Of a stretch of 64,000 bases of DNA, positions 8,047 through 16,328 are shown piece by piece (the stretch's first letter is position 1; each line of letters opens with the position of its first letter). The stretch is from Sva-25 sp037385685 (GTDB lineage: Bacteria; Pseudomonadota; Gammaproteobacteria; Chromatiales; Chromatiaceae), in NCBI GenBank assembly GCA_037385685.1, contig JARRMW010000004.1, positions 155,572 to 219,571 of the forward strand. Reading direction: 5' to 3'. Under the pieces are notes generated by a model. That model was given only the letters and a program-made list of their open reading frames with translations. It had not been told where the DNA came from and did no database searches. Position numbers and translations under genes: made by a program.

Positions 8047-8193
8047 ATGGAAATCCGGTTCCGGAAAGCGGATGTCAACTGGCAATCCGACACAATGCGT
8101 ATCCTGACCCCGTTACTCTATCTTGTTTACAGTTTCGCACTGATAGTCATGATGGGGGCGATCATCTATGCGTCGACATTACTTCTTGCCTGA
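8047..8193 (+). CDS. 48-residue single-span membrane protein (unlisted small gene)
   Basis: ATG at 8047 follows AAAGGAGGAG, the best ribosome binding site in this part of the window. The frame of 48 codons ends with TGA at 8191-8193. The peptide starts MEIRFRKADVNWQSD, a charged and amphipathic head. A single long hydrophobic segment follows from about residue 19 to the end (LTPLLYLVYSFALIVMMG). This predicts a small inner-membrane protein with the N-terminus in the cytoplasm. I recognise no family. A sigma-54-type promoter in front suggests tight conditional expression, perhaps in nitrogen or redox stress. Confidence 0.65.
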   Translation: MEIRFRKADVNWQSDTMRILTPLLYLVYSFALIVMMGAIIYASTLLLA

Positions 8194-8195
8194 AG

Positions 8196-8225
8196 CAAAA
8201 ACAAAGGCCGTACAAAGAACGGCCT
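8196..8225 (-). terminator. Intrinsic terminator of the TPR gene
   Basis: Read on the minus strand, AGGCCGT and ACGGCCT form a 7-bp stem with a 7-base loop, followed by TTGTTTTTG. It lies about 100 bases after the stop of the TPR gene and right behind the convergent small membrane gene. Confidence 0.65.
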
Positions 8226-8322
8226 GATCATTCAAAATGGGAAAAACCGGTATCATCAACTGAGGCTCTGAAGTCTTCTGACTCGCCAGTCTCCGAACCC
8301 TTCCTCTTTTTCTCTGGCGGAC

Positions 8323-8841
8323 CTAGGGGTGTGATTCGGAAGCCCCATCCTTTATTTTCGTCTGATTCAGTTCTGCCGCACCGTGAGCCTCGTGCGCCGC
8401 GAGTTCAGACATGCGTTCCATCTTTACATCGATATACTTTGTTATATCCCGCGCATGTTTCATGCCGGGATCGAGTTCTGTCGCACGACTCGCCATTGCC
8501 CGGGCCATTTCGTGATACCCCATGTGCAGGTAGGCAATGCTCAATGCTGCAAAATACTGTGCATTATCCGGCTCTCTTATGATCGCTTCCTGATAGGCAA
8601 CCACTGCTTCCTCGCCACGATTCTGCGTAACAAGCAAGGCACCCAGACGGGAGTATGCAAGCGATGATTCAGAATCCGCTTCGATCGCTTTTCTGAAAGT
8701 GCTTTCGGCCTCATCCAGTCTGTTTTCCGACCAGTAGAGAGTTCCCTCTTCAATCAGTTTCGACGACTCGGAAGAAGCCATGGCAGCAGATGCCGCAAAC
8801 AAGAAAAGAAGTTGAACGACAGACAACAAGAATCTGTTCAT
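8323..8841 (-). CDS. Periplasmic TPR-repeat protein
   Basis: This 172-residue protein has an N-terminal signal peptide (MNRFLLSVVQLLFLFAASAAMA, cleavage near residue 22). About three tetratricopeptide repeats follow, with cores AESTFRKAIEADSESSLAYSRLG, AVVAYQEAIIREPDNAQYFAALS and ARAMASRATELDPGMKHA. The tail after residue 140 is rich in His, Glu and Ala. It lies 96 bases downstream of the octaheme cytochrome gene and probably shares its transcript. A role as an assembly or docking factor for that cytochrome is plausible but unproven. Confidence 0.8.
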   Translation of the reverse strand: MNRFLLSVVQLLFLFAASAAMASSESSKLIEEGTLYWSENRLDEAESTFRKAIEADSESSLAYSRLGALLVTQNRGEEAVVAYQEAIIREPDNAQYFAALSIAYLHMGYHEMARAMASRATELDPGMKHARDITKYIDVKMERMSELAAHEAHGAAELNQTKIKDGASESHP

Positions 8842-8883
8842 AGTGAAATCCTGATTATCGTAAACGGCTGTTTTGATGAAGAA

Positions 8884-8911
8884 TCCCGGATAGTAAAAAA
8901 ACCATCCGGGA
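8884..8911 (-). other. Intercistronic hairpin between the octaheme cytochrome and TPR genes
   Basis: TCCCGGAT and ATCCGGGA pair over 8 bp around a 12-base loop that is T-rich on the minus strand. No U-tract follows, so it looks like an mRNA-stability or partial-attenuation element rather than a terminator. Confidence 0.4.
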
Positions 8912-8937
8912 CTGGTGCCATTATCACTCTCCAGTGA

Positions 8938-10338
8938 TTATTTCTGCCCGAGATACCACTTGTGATCATCTGACTTCAAGACCTCGTCGAGCTTGGCCTG
9001 CAGCTCCTTCGCGGCTTTCTGCTTCACAGGATCCGTGGATGCCTCTCCACCTTCGATCAGGTGCTCGAGCTCGGGCACCATCTTGGTGTAGAAGTGCTTG
9101 GCCAGATCGTAGGTGCCGTGCCAGTGCGTGTAATCAGGAGCCATCATGGATGCTGCCATACGCGCACGCCGACCTTCATGGTGCCAGAGTTCGAACCAGA
9201 TCCAGTCGAGTTTGTTGGCGAACTTTGCAGTCTTCAGGAGCGGCTTGGCAGCTGCGACGAGCGCTTGACCGGGTTTGGCGTACTTCTCGTTATACAGCTC
9301 GATAAGGCTGTCATACTGGATGTAAAAATTTTCAACGTATTCCTCGGTATGACAAGCCGAGCAGACATCCTGCATGTTTTTACGGCGCTCGTCCCATTTC
9401 AGCTCTGCCGATGCAAGCCCCATCTTGGCATCCATTACCTCTGGACGGACTGAAACCGGCGGACGGTTGGTCCAGCTGATCCGCTCACCGACATTGTGCG
9501 TGGAATCCTGCTTGCGAGTCGCACCCATATGGCAGGTTGCGCACGTTGGAGCAGCTGTGTAGTCAACACCGACAACCCACTTGGCACTGTCCATGTTCAG
9601 TTGATCTTCATAGGCTTTGTAGGCAATACCGTGCTTGGATTCTTCGTAGATCTCTTTTTGCGGATGGTCCGGTCCAAGGTGACACTTGCCGCAGTTGTCC
9701 GGCTTGCGCGCCTGCTCCGTGGAAAATTGGTGACGAGAGTGACAGGCGCTACAGGTCCCTTCCGAACCATCCGGGTTGATACGGCCAATACCTGTGTTCG
9801 GCCAGGTTGCCGGATCCAGCGCTCCATCTTCCAGGACGACAACTTTTGAACCGTGACATTGCCAGCAACCGTTGACTGCTGCAGCCGAGTTTCCTTTCGG
9901 GAATCCTGGCGTGATCATGCCCCGATTCCCTTCAACAACTTCCGCAAGCAGATTGTCAAGGGAATCGATGATATGCCCGGCCTTGGCATGGCGTGAGGTG
10001 GTCATCTCATGCGCAGCCTTCTCGTGACAATTTGAGCAATCTTTTGGTGAGACGATGATGGAAATGGTTTTTTTGACTTTCTTGTCATCGTGAATGTAGG
10101 CATCGACATCACCTTCATCCGCCTGGTGACACTCATAGCAACCGACATTCGCGCCATAATGCTTGCTTCGTCCCCACTGCTGAACAATACCCGGATTGTT
10201 CTTCATGTGGCATTTGACACATTCTTTGGTTTCATTCGACAACTCGGATGGTGCTTCTTTCACAGATGCCATGGAAACTCCATGCCCCATCAGCAACACC
10301 ATGCCGAGAAGAAACAGCGCTTTTATTTTCTTGATCAT
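8938..10338 (-). CDS. Octaheme cytochrome c of the hydroxylamine oxidoreductase (HAO) family
   Basis: This 466-residue exported protein has a signal peptide to about residue 24 (MIKKIKALFLLGMVLLMGHG) and eight CxxCH haem sites, at about 40, 67, 101, 158, 196, 216, 266 and 326. The order, spacing and the C-terminal helical region (WHHEGRRARMAASM, PDYTHWHG near 401-408) are those of HAO-like octahaem proteins. These oxidise hydroxylamine or hydrazine, or reduce nitrite in the Campylobacterota type. Whether the tyrosine that cross-links to the catalytic P460 haem is present decides oxidase versus reductase; Tyr403 is the candidate I would test. There is no C-terminal membrane anchor. The start ATG follows GAGGAGGCGTC. 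It is followed by a TPR gene and preceded by a Crp/Fnr regulator gene, with an FNR-type box in between. Confidence 0.88.
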   Translation of the reverse strand: MIKKIKALFLLGMVLLMGHGVSMASVKEAPSELSNETKECVKCHMKNNPGIVQQWGRSKHYGANVGCYECHQADEGDVDAYIHDDKKVKKTISIIVSPKDCSNCHEKAAHEMTTSRHAKAGHIIDSLDNLLAEVVEGNRGMITPGFPKGNSAAAVNGCWQCHGSKVVVLEDGALDPATWPNTGIGRINPDGSEGTCSACHSRHQFSTEQARKPDNCGKCHLGPDHPQKEIYEESKHGIAYKAYEDQLNMDSAKWVVGVDYTAAPTCATCHMGATRKQDSTHNVGERISWTNRPPVSVRPEVMDAKMGLASAELKWDERRKNMQDVCSACHTEEYVENFYIQYDSLIELYNEKYAKPGQALVAAAKPLLKTAKFANKLDWIWFELWHHEGRRARMAASMMAPDYTHWHGTYDLAKHFYTKMVPELEHLIEGGEASTDPVKQKAAKELQAKLDEVLKSDDHKWYLGQK

Positions 10339-10430
10339 GACGCCTCCTCATTATCTTCCCGTCGGGAATTCCGGACTGGACAACCAGAATTCTGAGAATC
10401 CATATTAATTATGAGGAAATCATCACTTCC

Positions 10431-10444
10431 TTGATGATGGTCAA
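10431..10444 (-). promoter_or_regulatory. FNR/DNR-type box upstream of the octaheme cytochrome gene
   Basis: On the minus strand TTGACCATCATCAA matches TTGAT-N4-ATCAA with one mismatch. A -10-like TAATAT at 10402-10407 predicts a start near 10395, so the box is centred at about -42, the class II activation position. The distance to the start codon is about 93 bases. Confidence 0.65.
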
Positions 10445-10510
10445 GAATGAAAATATCAGAAGAACCTGATATTAAGTCGAACCGACGCATTTCAATCAGA
10501 AAATGCTGAT

Positions 10511-11206
10511 TCAGCTGATACAGCGTTTTCGTATTTCGCGCAGATCGAAGATGTGGACAGAGTGACGATCGACTCTGACAACACCGCTATTTTCCAGCTG
10601 GTGGAGTTGTCGTGAAAAGGTCTCGGGAGAAAGATTGAGCGATGATGCAACCACTGACTTGTTTGCCGGCAAATTGACAACTGCCTGCATCTGGTCTTGC
10701 GCAAGCGCTTCTGCATTCTGCATCAGGTAATCGACGACGCGCTGTTCGGCAGTGCGCAGACAACAGGCGTACATGCCTTCCAGCAAGCTCTGGACTCTCT
10801 GATGCGCCAGCTCCAGAAAAGAGAGCGTGACTTCAGGCCATTTCCGCATTGATCCGAGAACGGTTTCGCCGTTGAGAACCAGAAGCAGTGACGGCGTCAT
10901 GGCTTCAGCGTAAACAGGGACTTGCTGCTTCCAGAATAAAGCTGATTCCCCAAACGTCTTTCCCGGGAGAACGATATCGATGATACGTTCATTACCACTG
11001 GATGCAGTTAAACCGATCTTGATACGCCCCGACAGGAGACAATACATTTTCCGGTTGTCTCCACCATGCGTGTACAGCGTTTCGCCTCGGCGGATGTCCT
11101 GGTAGACGGATTCTTCCAGTAGAAATTCGAGCTGTTCCGGCCGCATGTCAGAGAAAACACCGATGCCGGCAATTTCCTCGAGCTGTGGCTTTAATGGAGT
11201 ATCCAT
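10511..11206 (-). CDS. Crp/Fnr-family transcription regulator (DNR/NnrR-like)
   Basis: This 231-residue protein has an N-terminal cyclic-nucleotide-binding-fold domain (RRGETLYTHGGDNRKMYCLLSGRIKI from about 40) and a C-terminal winged helix (VVASSLNLSPETFSRQLHQLE, about 180-200). The recognition helix carries E-x-x-S-R, the FNR/DNR reading code for TTGAT half sites. The N-terminus lacks the cysteine cluster of FNR, so it does not sense oxygen with a 4Fe-4S centre there. NO-sensing or redox-sensing DNR-type regulation is a fair guess. Matching boxes lie upstream of the octaheme cytochrome and of the SUMF1 operon. Confidence 0.85.
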   Translation of the reverse strand: MDTPLKPQLEEIAGIGVFSDMRPEQLEFLLEESVYQDIRRGETLYTHGGDNRKMYCLLSGRIKIGLTASSGNERIIDIVLPGKTFGESALFWKQQVPVYAEAMTPSLLLVLNGETVLGSMRKWPEVTLSFLELAHQRVQSLLEGMYACCLRTAEQRVVDYLMQNAEALAQDQMQAVVNLPANKSVVASSLNLSPETFSRQLHQLENSGVVRVDRHSVHIFDLREIRKRCIS

Positions 11207-11329
11207 ATTTCATTGTCCTGGCATGGATGTCTGCCTGCTCCCTGGAGACGTCATCTCGCGACATTGCGATGATGGAGTATCAGTGAATCTGGTGGATAAC
11301 CCTGTTCAAGTTCAGATACTAGCAAAGAC

Positions 11330-11346
11330 CTGTCAAAATTCGACAG
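11330..11346. promoter_or_regulatory. Inverted repeat upstream of the Crp/Fnr regulator gene
   Basis: CTGTC and GACAG face each other across 7 bases. The site lies about 125 bases upstream of the regulator start, in its only promoter region. A minus-strand TTGACA at 11331-11336 overlaps it. It could be an operator; its spacing does not match LexA. Confidence 0.3.
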
Positions 11347-11360
11347 ACAATGTCAGACAT

Positions 11361-11392
11361 AAAAAAACCGCGCTGGCCAGGCGCGGTTTTTT
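11361..11392. terminator. Bidirectional intrinsic terminator after fba
   Basis: AAAAAACCGCGC and GCGCGGTTTTTT form a perfect stem around a 7-base loop, with T-tracts on both strands. It lies about 25 bases past the fba stop and closes the tkt-gap-pgk-pyk-fba transcription unit. Confidence 0.9.
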
Positions 11393-11414
11393 CGGACAGA
11401 TGCTCAGCTGGATG

Positions 11415-12462
11415 TCAGCTGATTTTCTGGTCCAGTTCACCTTTGGCGTAAGCCGTGAACATGACTTCCAGCGACTTGGCCGTGATCTTCGATGCATGGC
11501 CGGCACAACCGAAGGCTTCGTAACGGGCCTTGCAGATCTCCTTCATGGCCTCGGTAGAGACTTTCAGGAACTTGCGCGGGTCGAAGTTGGACGGGTTTTC
11601 GTGCAGATGACGGCGAATGGCGCCTGTGGAGGCCATGCGCAGGTCGGTGTCGATGTTGACCTTGCGGACGCCGTGCTTGATGCCCTCGACGATTTCCTCG
11701 ACCGGAACACCGTAAGTCTGGCCCATGTCACCGCCATGGGTATTGATGATCTCCAGCCAGTCCTGCGGAACCGAGGAAGAGCCATGCATGACAAGGTGAG
11801 TGTTCGGAATACGCTCGTGAATCTCCCTGATGCGGTCGATACGCAGGATATCGCCGGTCGGCTCCTTGGTAAACTTGTAGGCGCCGTGTGAAGTGCCAAT
11901 CGCGATCGCAAGAGCATCGACATTGGTCGCCTTGACGAACTCTGCCGCTTCCTCGACATCGGTCAGCAGCATGTCCATGTCTAGCTTGCCTTCTGCACCG
12001 TGGCCGTCTTCCTCACCCATCTCGCCGGTTTCCAGCGAACCGAGGCAGCCAAGCTCGCCCTCGACAGTGACGCCGCCAGCGTGTGCCATCTCGACGACCT
12101 TACGCGTGACTTCCACGTTGTATCTTCATGTCGGGCATCAGGGAACCGTCCATCATGACGGACGTGAAGCCTGACTGGATCGAGCGCAGGCAGACAGCCG
12201 GCTCGGAACCATGGTCCTGGTGCATGACGATCGGAATGTGCGGGTACATTTCAGTCGCAGCGGTGATCAGGTGGCGCAGGAAGGGTTCACCTGCGTAGGA
12301 ACGTGCACCGGCCGAGCCCTGCATGATGACGGGGCTGTCGACCTCATCGGCAGCCTGCATGATGGCATGCACCTGCTCCATGTTGTTGACGTTGAACGCG
12401 GGCATGCCGAAATCGTTTTCGGCCGCGTAATCCAGCAGTTGACGCATTGAAATCAGAGGCAT
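11415..12462 (-). pseudogene. fba: Class II fructose-bisphosphate aldolase, frameshifted
   Basis: The first part (12462 to 12100) begins MPLISMRQLLDYAAENDFGMPAFNVNN and contains the zinc-ligand region MHQDHG. It then runs into QRGSHA and a TAA stop at 12100-12102. The remainder continues in another frame from 12116 (VEVTRKVVEMAHAGG) through ELGCLGSLETGE, GTSHGAYKF, HLVMHGSSSVPQDW and VRKVNIDTD to the normal end. Compared with close CbbA-type aldolases, the stretch after MDGSLMPDMK lacks a piece equal to 17 bases (about TPASYD). That removes no catalytic residue but breaks the frame. The gene would otherwise be the aldolase for fructose- and sedoheptulose-bisphosphate in the Calvin cycle. It is last in the tkt-gap-pgk-pyk-fba cluster. 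Either a sequencing or assembly error or a true loss. Confidence 0.88.
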
Positions 12463-12500
12463 TTTGTCTCTCCTTTCGAGTAAGAATATCGGTAGTTTAA

Positions 12501-13943
12501 TCAGTCAGGCAGAATATGTTCGCCTACCCGCAGAATTTTCATAACATTGGTGCCCCCCGGGATTCCCTGGAAATCACCCTTGGTGATAATCACCAGGTCT
12601 CCGTCACGGACAGCCCCGCGGCGAAGGAGTTCCTCGACCACTTCCTGGTTGATCCGCTGGGAATCGCTCTCGGTCGGCTGAAAGCTGATCGGATAGACAC
12701 CGCGATACAGTGTTACACGGCGTCGGGTCGCGACATGCTCTGTCATGGCATAGATCGGGATGCCCGAGCTGATTCGTGACATCCAGAGTGCTGTCGAACC
12801 AGACTCCGTCAGCGAGGCAATCGCGGCGACGCCGAGATGGTTGGCAGTGTACATCGAGGCCATCGCAATCGCTTCATCGACACGCCCGAACTGTGTATGC
12901 AAGCGGTGAGAAGACTGCATGGCTGTCGACTGCTTCTCCGCCTCGACACAGATACGCGCCATTGACTGGATGACTTTCGCAGGATGCTTACCGACGGCTG
13001 TCTCGCCGGAGAGCATCACAGCATCGGTACCGTCCAGGACGGCATTAGCGACGTCGAAGACCTCTGCGCGTGTCGGAATCGGATTGTCAATCATCGATTC
13101 CATCATCTGGGTCGCGGTGATGACAACCTTGTTCTTCGCACGTGTTTTGCGGATCAGCATCTTCTGTACGGCCGGGAGTTCCGCGTCACCAAGTTCGACG
13201 CCCAGATCACCCCGTGCAACCATGATGACATCGGTCGCCTCGATGATCTCTTCAATGGCCTCGATCGCTTCCGCACGTTCCACCTTGGCAACAATTGCCG
13301 CTCGACCATCCGCTTCCGTCAGCATCTCGCGTGCGCGATAGATGTCCTCTGCAGAGCGCACGAAGGACACTGCGAGGTAATCCGCCTCGATCTCGGCGGC
13401 AAAGGCGATATCACTGACATCCTTATCTGTCAGTGCAGGAGCGGAGAGTCCCCCGCCCTGCTTGTTGATGCCCTTGTTGTCGGAGAGTTCACCTCCGACC
13501 TTGACCTTGCAGATCACCTTGCTGCCATCAACCTGGTCAACCCACAGAACGATTTTTCCGTCGTTTACCATGAGTGTGTCACCGCGGTTCAGGTCAAGCG
13601 GCAGTTGCTTGTAGGTACAACCGACGATTTCCTGGTTACCCTGGTCGATCGGATGGTCGACGTCGAGTGTGAAGGTGTCACCCTCAGCGAGCTGGACCGG
13701 ACCCTCACTGAAGCTGCCGCAGCGGATCTTGGGCCCTTGCAGATCGACGAGAACACCGACCTGGCGACCACACGCGCGCGCGCGATTTCGAACGTGGTCG
13801 GCACGTCTGGCATGCTCCTCATGCGAGCCGTGCGACAGGTTGATGCGCACGACATCGACACCGGCATCGATCAGGCGATCGATGATGTCCGGATCGTCAG
13901 TTGCCGGACCGAGCGTCGCGACGATTTTGGTACGTCTTGGCAT
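12501..13943 (-). CDS. pyk: Pyruvate kinase
   Basis: This 480-residue cytosolic enzyme converts phosphoenolpyruvate and ADP to pyruvate and ATP. Seen in order are RRTKIVATLGPA at the start, INLSHGSHEEH, the active-site region (ARGDLGVELG near 245), ATQMMESM near 281, and MLSGETAVGKHP near 320. The C-terminal regulatory domain ends ILRVGEHILPD. The length is normal. It lies between pgk (6 bases upstream) and fba in one transcription unit, the arrangement seen in many autotrophic gammaproteobacteria. Confidence 0.96.
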   Translation of the reverse strand: MPRRTKIVATLGPATDDPDIIDRLIDAGVDVVRINLSHGSHEEHARRADHVRNRARACGRQVGVLVDLQGPKIRCGSFSEGPVQLAEGDTFTLDVDHPIDQGNQEIVGCTYKQLPLDLNRGDTLMVNDGKIVLWVDQVDGSKVICKVKVGGELSDNKGINKQGGGLSAPALTDKDVSDIAFAAEIEADYLAVSFVRSAEDIYRAREMLTEADGRAAIVAKVERAEAIEAIEEIIEATDVIMVARGDLGVELGDAELPAVQKMLIRKTRAKNKVVITATQMMESMIDNPIPTRAEVFDVANAVLDGTDAVMLSGETAVGKHPAKVIQSMARICVEAEKQSTAMQSSHRLHTQFGRVDEAIAMASMYTANHLGVAAIASLTESGSTALWMSRISSGIPIYAMTEHVATRRRVTLYRGVYPISFQPTESDSQRINQEVVEELLRRGAVRDGDLVIITKGDFQGIPGGTNVMKILRVGEHILPD

Positions 13944-13949
13944 CTTGAA

Positions 13950-15134
13950 TTACTGGCTGGCCGCGCGTTCTTCCAGCATGGCAACGGCTGGCAGTTTCTT
14001 GCCCTCGAGGAACTCGAGGAAGGCACCGCCACCGGTCGAGATGTAGGAAACACGTTCTGCAATGCCGTACTTGTCAACAGCTGCGAGCGTGTCGCCTCCA
14101 CCGGCAATCGAGAAAGCATCCGATTCGGCAATTGCCAGACCGAGCGCCTTGGTGCCCTCGCCGAACTGGTCGAATTCGAAGACACCGACAGGGCCGTTCC
14201 AGACAATGGTACCGGCTGCTTTCATCATGTCGGCGAAACGTGCTGCGGTCTCGGGGCCGATATCGAAGATCATGTCGTCATCTGCGACATCCTCGACCTT
14301 CTTGACGGTTGCCTCGGCGGTCTCGGAGAATTCCTTGCCGACAACGACGTCTGTCGGGACCGGAATCTCGCCGCCCTTCTCCTTCGCAGCCTCCATGAGA
14401 CGCTTTGCCTCAGGAATCAGGTCTTCCTCGTAGAGTGACTTGCCGACATTGTGACCAGCAGCCGCGATGAAGGTGTTGGCGATACCTCCACCGGGTATGA
14501 GCTGGTCGACGACCTTGCTCAGTGAGTCGAGGACAGTCAGCTTTGTCGAGACCTTGGAGCCACCGACGATAGCCGCCATCGGACGTGCAGGATTGTCGAG
14601 TGCCTTGCCTAGCGCTTCGAGTTCGCCTGCCAGCAACGGACCTGCGCAGGCCACAGGTGCGAATGTGCCAGCACCGTGTGTCGATGCCTGGGCGCGGTGC
14701 GCCGTACCAAAGGCGTCCATGACGTAGATATCGCACAGCGAGGCGTACTTCTTTGAGAGTTCCTCGTCGTTCTTCTTCTCGCCAATGTTGAAACGGACGT
14801 TCTCGAGCAGTACAACATCGCCGTCATTAAGCTCGGGTGCGTTGTCCAGATAATCGGAAACCAGCCTGACTTCCTTGCCGAGTGCATCGGAGAGATAGTC
14901 TGCAACAGGCTTCATGGAAAACTCATCCGCCGGCTCGCCCTCTGTCGGACGGCCAAGATGGGACATCAGCATGACCCGCGCACCCGCCTTGATGCAGTGC
15001 TCGATCGTCGGCATGGATGCCCTGATGCGTTTGTCAGAAGCGACTTTGCCATCCTTGATCGGGACATTCAGATCCTGACGGATCAGGACGCGTTTACCGG
15101 CGAGATCCAGATCGGCCATTTTTATGACGGACAT
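13950..15134 (-). CDS. pgk: Phosphoglycerate kinase
   Basis: This 394-residue protein has the N-terminal substrate motif VLIRQDLNVPIKDG, HLGRPTEG, the hinge and nucleotide regions GGSKVSTKL and GPVGVFE, and a C-terminal GGGDTLAAV and STGGGAFLEFLEG. It phosphorylates 3-phosphoglycerate in the Calvin cycle, or makes ATP in glycolysis. The ATG follows AAGGAGAACTTC. An internal Met at residue 6 is a less likely start. It is preceded by gap across a 121-base gap with a perfect hairpin. Confidence 0.97.
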   Translation of the reverse strand: MSVIKMADLDLAGKRVLIRQDLNVPIKDGKVASDKRIRASMPTIEHCIKAGARVMLMSHLGRPTEGEPADEFSMKPVADYLSDALGKEVRLVSDYLDNAPELNDGDVVLLENVRFNIGEKKNDEELSKKYASLCDIYVMDAFGTAHRAQASTHGAGTFAPVACAGPLLAGELEALGKALDNPARPMAAIVGGSKVSTKLTVLDSLSKVVDQLIPGGGIANTFIAAAGHNVGKSLYEEDLIPEAKRLMEAAKEKGGEIPVPTDVVVGKEFSETAEATVKKVEDVADDDMIFDIGPETAARFADMMKAAGTIVWNGPVGVFEFDQFGEGTKALGLAIAESDAFSIAGGGDTLAAVDKYGIAERVSYISTGGGAFLEFLEGKKLPAVAMLEERAASQ

Positions 15135-15211
15135 GAAGTTCTCCTTATAAGTAATTGATATAAAAAACTATTTGCTCAAATTTCAGTTTCAGCAAATAGC
15201 TTTATGAAACC

Positions 15212-15235
15212 GCCGGGAAGGCAAACCTTCCCGGC
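15212..15235 (-). other. Intercistronic hairpin between gap and pgk
   Basis: GCCGGGAAGG and CCTTCCCGGC form a perfect 10-bp stem with a 4-base loop. On the minus strand it is followed only by GGTTTC, a weak U-tract. Partial termination or 3'-end protection of a gap-terminal mRNA would let gap be expressed above pgk. Confidence 0.55.
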
Positions 15236-15255
15236 AGTCCAAAAGCCCGGGGCTC

Positions 15256-16260
15256 TTAGTTGGCAGCCACGTGCTCTGCGAAACGCAGCATGTTGCAGGT
15301 GTAGCCATACTCGTTGTCGTACCAGGAGACAACCTTGACGAAGGTGCCGTCCAGCGCGATACCTGCTTCTGCATCGAAAATAGACGAGAAACCGCAACCG
15401 CGGAAGTCGGTGGAGACGACTTTCTCGTCTGTATAGCCGAGAGTCTTGCTCATATCACCGGTCTCGGACGCTTCCTTCATGGCCGCGCAGATGTCGGCGT
15501 AGTCAGCTTCGCTGTTCAGCTCGACAGTCAGGTCAACGACAGAGACGTCAGAGGTCGGGACACGAAACGCCATGCCGGTGAGCTTGCCATTCAGCTCGGG
15601 CAGAACCACGCCAACGGCTTTCGCAGCACCAGTCGAGGACGGGATGATGTTCTCGAGGATACCGCGGCCACCGCGCCAGTCTTTCATGGACGGGCCATCA
15701 ACGGTCTTCTGGGTTGCCGTGGCGGCATGAACGGTCGTCATGAGACCGCGCTTGATGCCCCACTTGTCGTGAAGAACCTTGGCAACAGGTGCCAGGCAGT
15801 TGGTGGTACAGGAAGCAGCAGAGATGATTGCCTGGCCAGCGTAGTCAGTGTGGTTGACGCCATAGACGAACATCGGCGTACCGTCCTTGGACGGTGCAGA
15901 CATGACGACTTTTTTCGCGCCAGCTTCGATGTGCTTCTGGCAGCCTTCCTCGGTGAGGAAGAAGCCTGTGCACTCGAGTACCAGGTCGGCGCCGATCTCG
16001 TCCCACTTCAGGTTGGCAGGATCGCGCTCTGCGGTCAGACGGATGTTCTTGCCATTGACAGTCATGGTGTCGCCGGAAACAGAGATATCCCCGTCGAAAT
16101 TACCGTGAACCGAGTCGTACTTCAGCATGTATGCCAGGTAGTCATTGTCCAGCAGGTCATTGATACCGACAACCTCGATCTCCGGGAAATCCTTGGCGAT
16201 AGCACGGAATGCCATGCGGCCGATGCGGCCAAAACCATTGATACCGACTTTAATCGTCAT
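15256..16260 (-). CDS. gap: Glyceraldehyde-3-phosphate dehydrogenase, type I
   Basis: This 334-residue protein has the nucleotide-binding start KVGINGFGRIGRMAFR, the catalytic SCTTNCLAP (Cys near 152), HAATATQ, RGGRGILENIIPSSTGAAKAVG and the C-terminal WYDNEYGYTCNM. The NDLLD segment after the second strand suits NAD use, though dual NAD/NADP use cannot be excluded. It reduces 1,3-bisphosphoglycerate in carbon fixation. The start follows GAGGAGAAGAGAAA. It is second in the tkt-gap-pgk-pyk-fba cluster. Confidence 0.97.
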   Translation of the reverse strand: MTIKVGINGFGRIGRMAFRAIAKDFPEIEVVGINDLLDNDYLAYMLKYDSVHGNFDGDISVSGDTMTVNGKNIRLTAERDPANLKWDEIGADLVLECTGFFLTEEGCQKHIEAGAKKVVMSAPSKDGTPMFVYGVNHTDYAGQAIISAASCTTNCLAPVAKVLHDKWGIKRGLMTTVHAATATQKTVDGPSMKDWRGGRGILENIIPSSTGAAKAVGVVLPELNGKLTGMAFRVPTSDVSVVDLTVELNSEADYADICAAMKEASETGDMSKTLGYTDEKVVSTDFRGCGFSSIFDAEAGIALDGTFVKVVSWYDNEYGYTCNMLRFAEHVAAN

Positions 16261-16285
16261 TTTCTCTTCTCCTCAAACACGTATG

Positions 16286-16316
16286 GAAAAATTCAAAGGG
16301 CCAGCAATGCTGGCCC
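16286..16316 (-). terminator. Attenuating hairpin between tkt and gap
   Basis: GGGCCAGC and GCTGGCCC form an 8-bp stem around a 3-base loop. On the minus strand it is followed by TTTGAATTTTT, an imperfect U-tract. Placed between two genes of one cluster, it is likely a partial terminator. Confidence 0.6.
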
Positions 16317-16328
16317 GTAATAATGTGA

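Noticed and set aside
11330..11346. LexA (SOS) box
   Set aside because: The CTGT...ACAG spacing is nine bases instead of eight and the gene next to it is a Crp/Fnr regulator.
12984..14438. Long plus-strand reading frame of 484 codons
   Set aside because: It runs antisense to pyk and pgk, has no ribosome site and the protein is low in recognisable motifs. It is a shadow of the real genes' codon bias.
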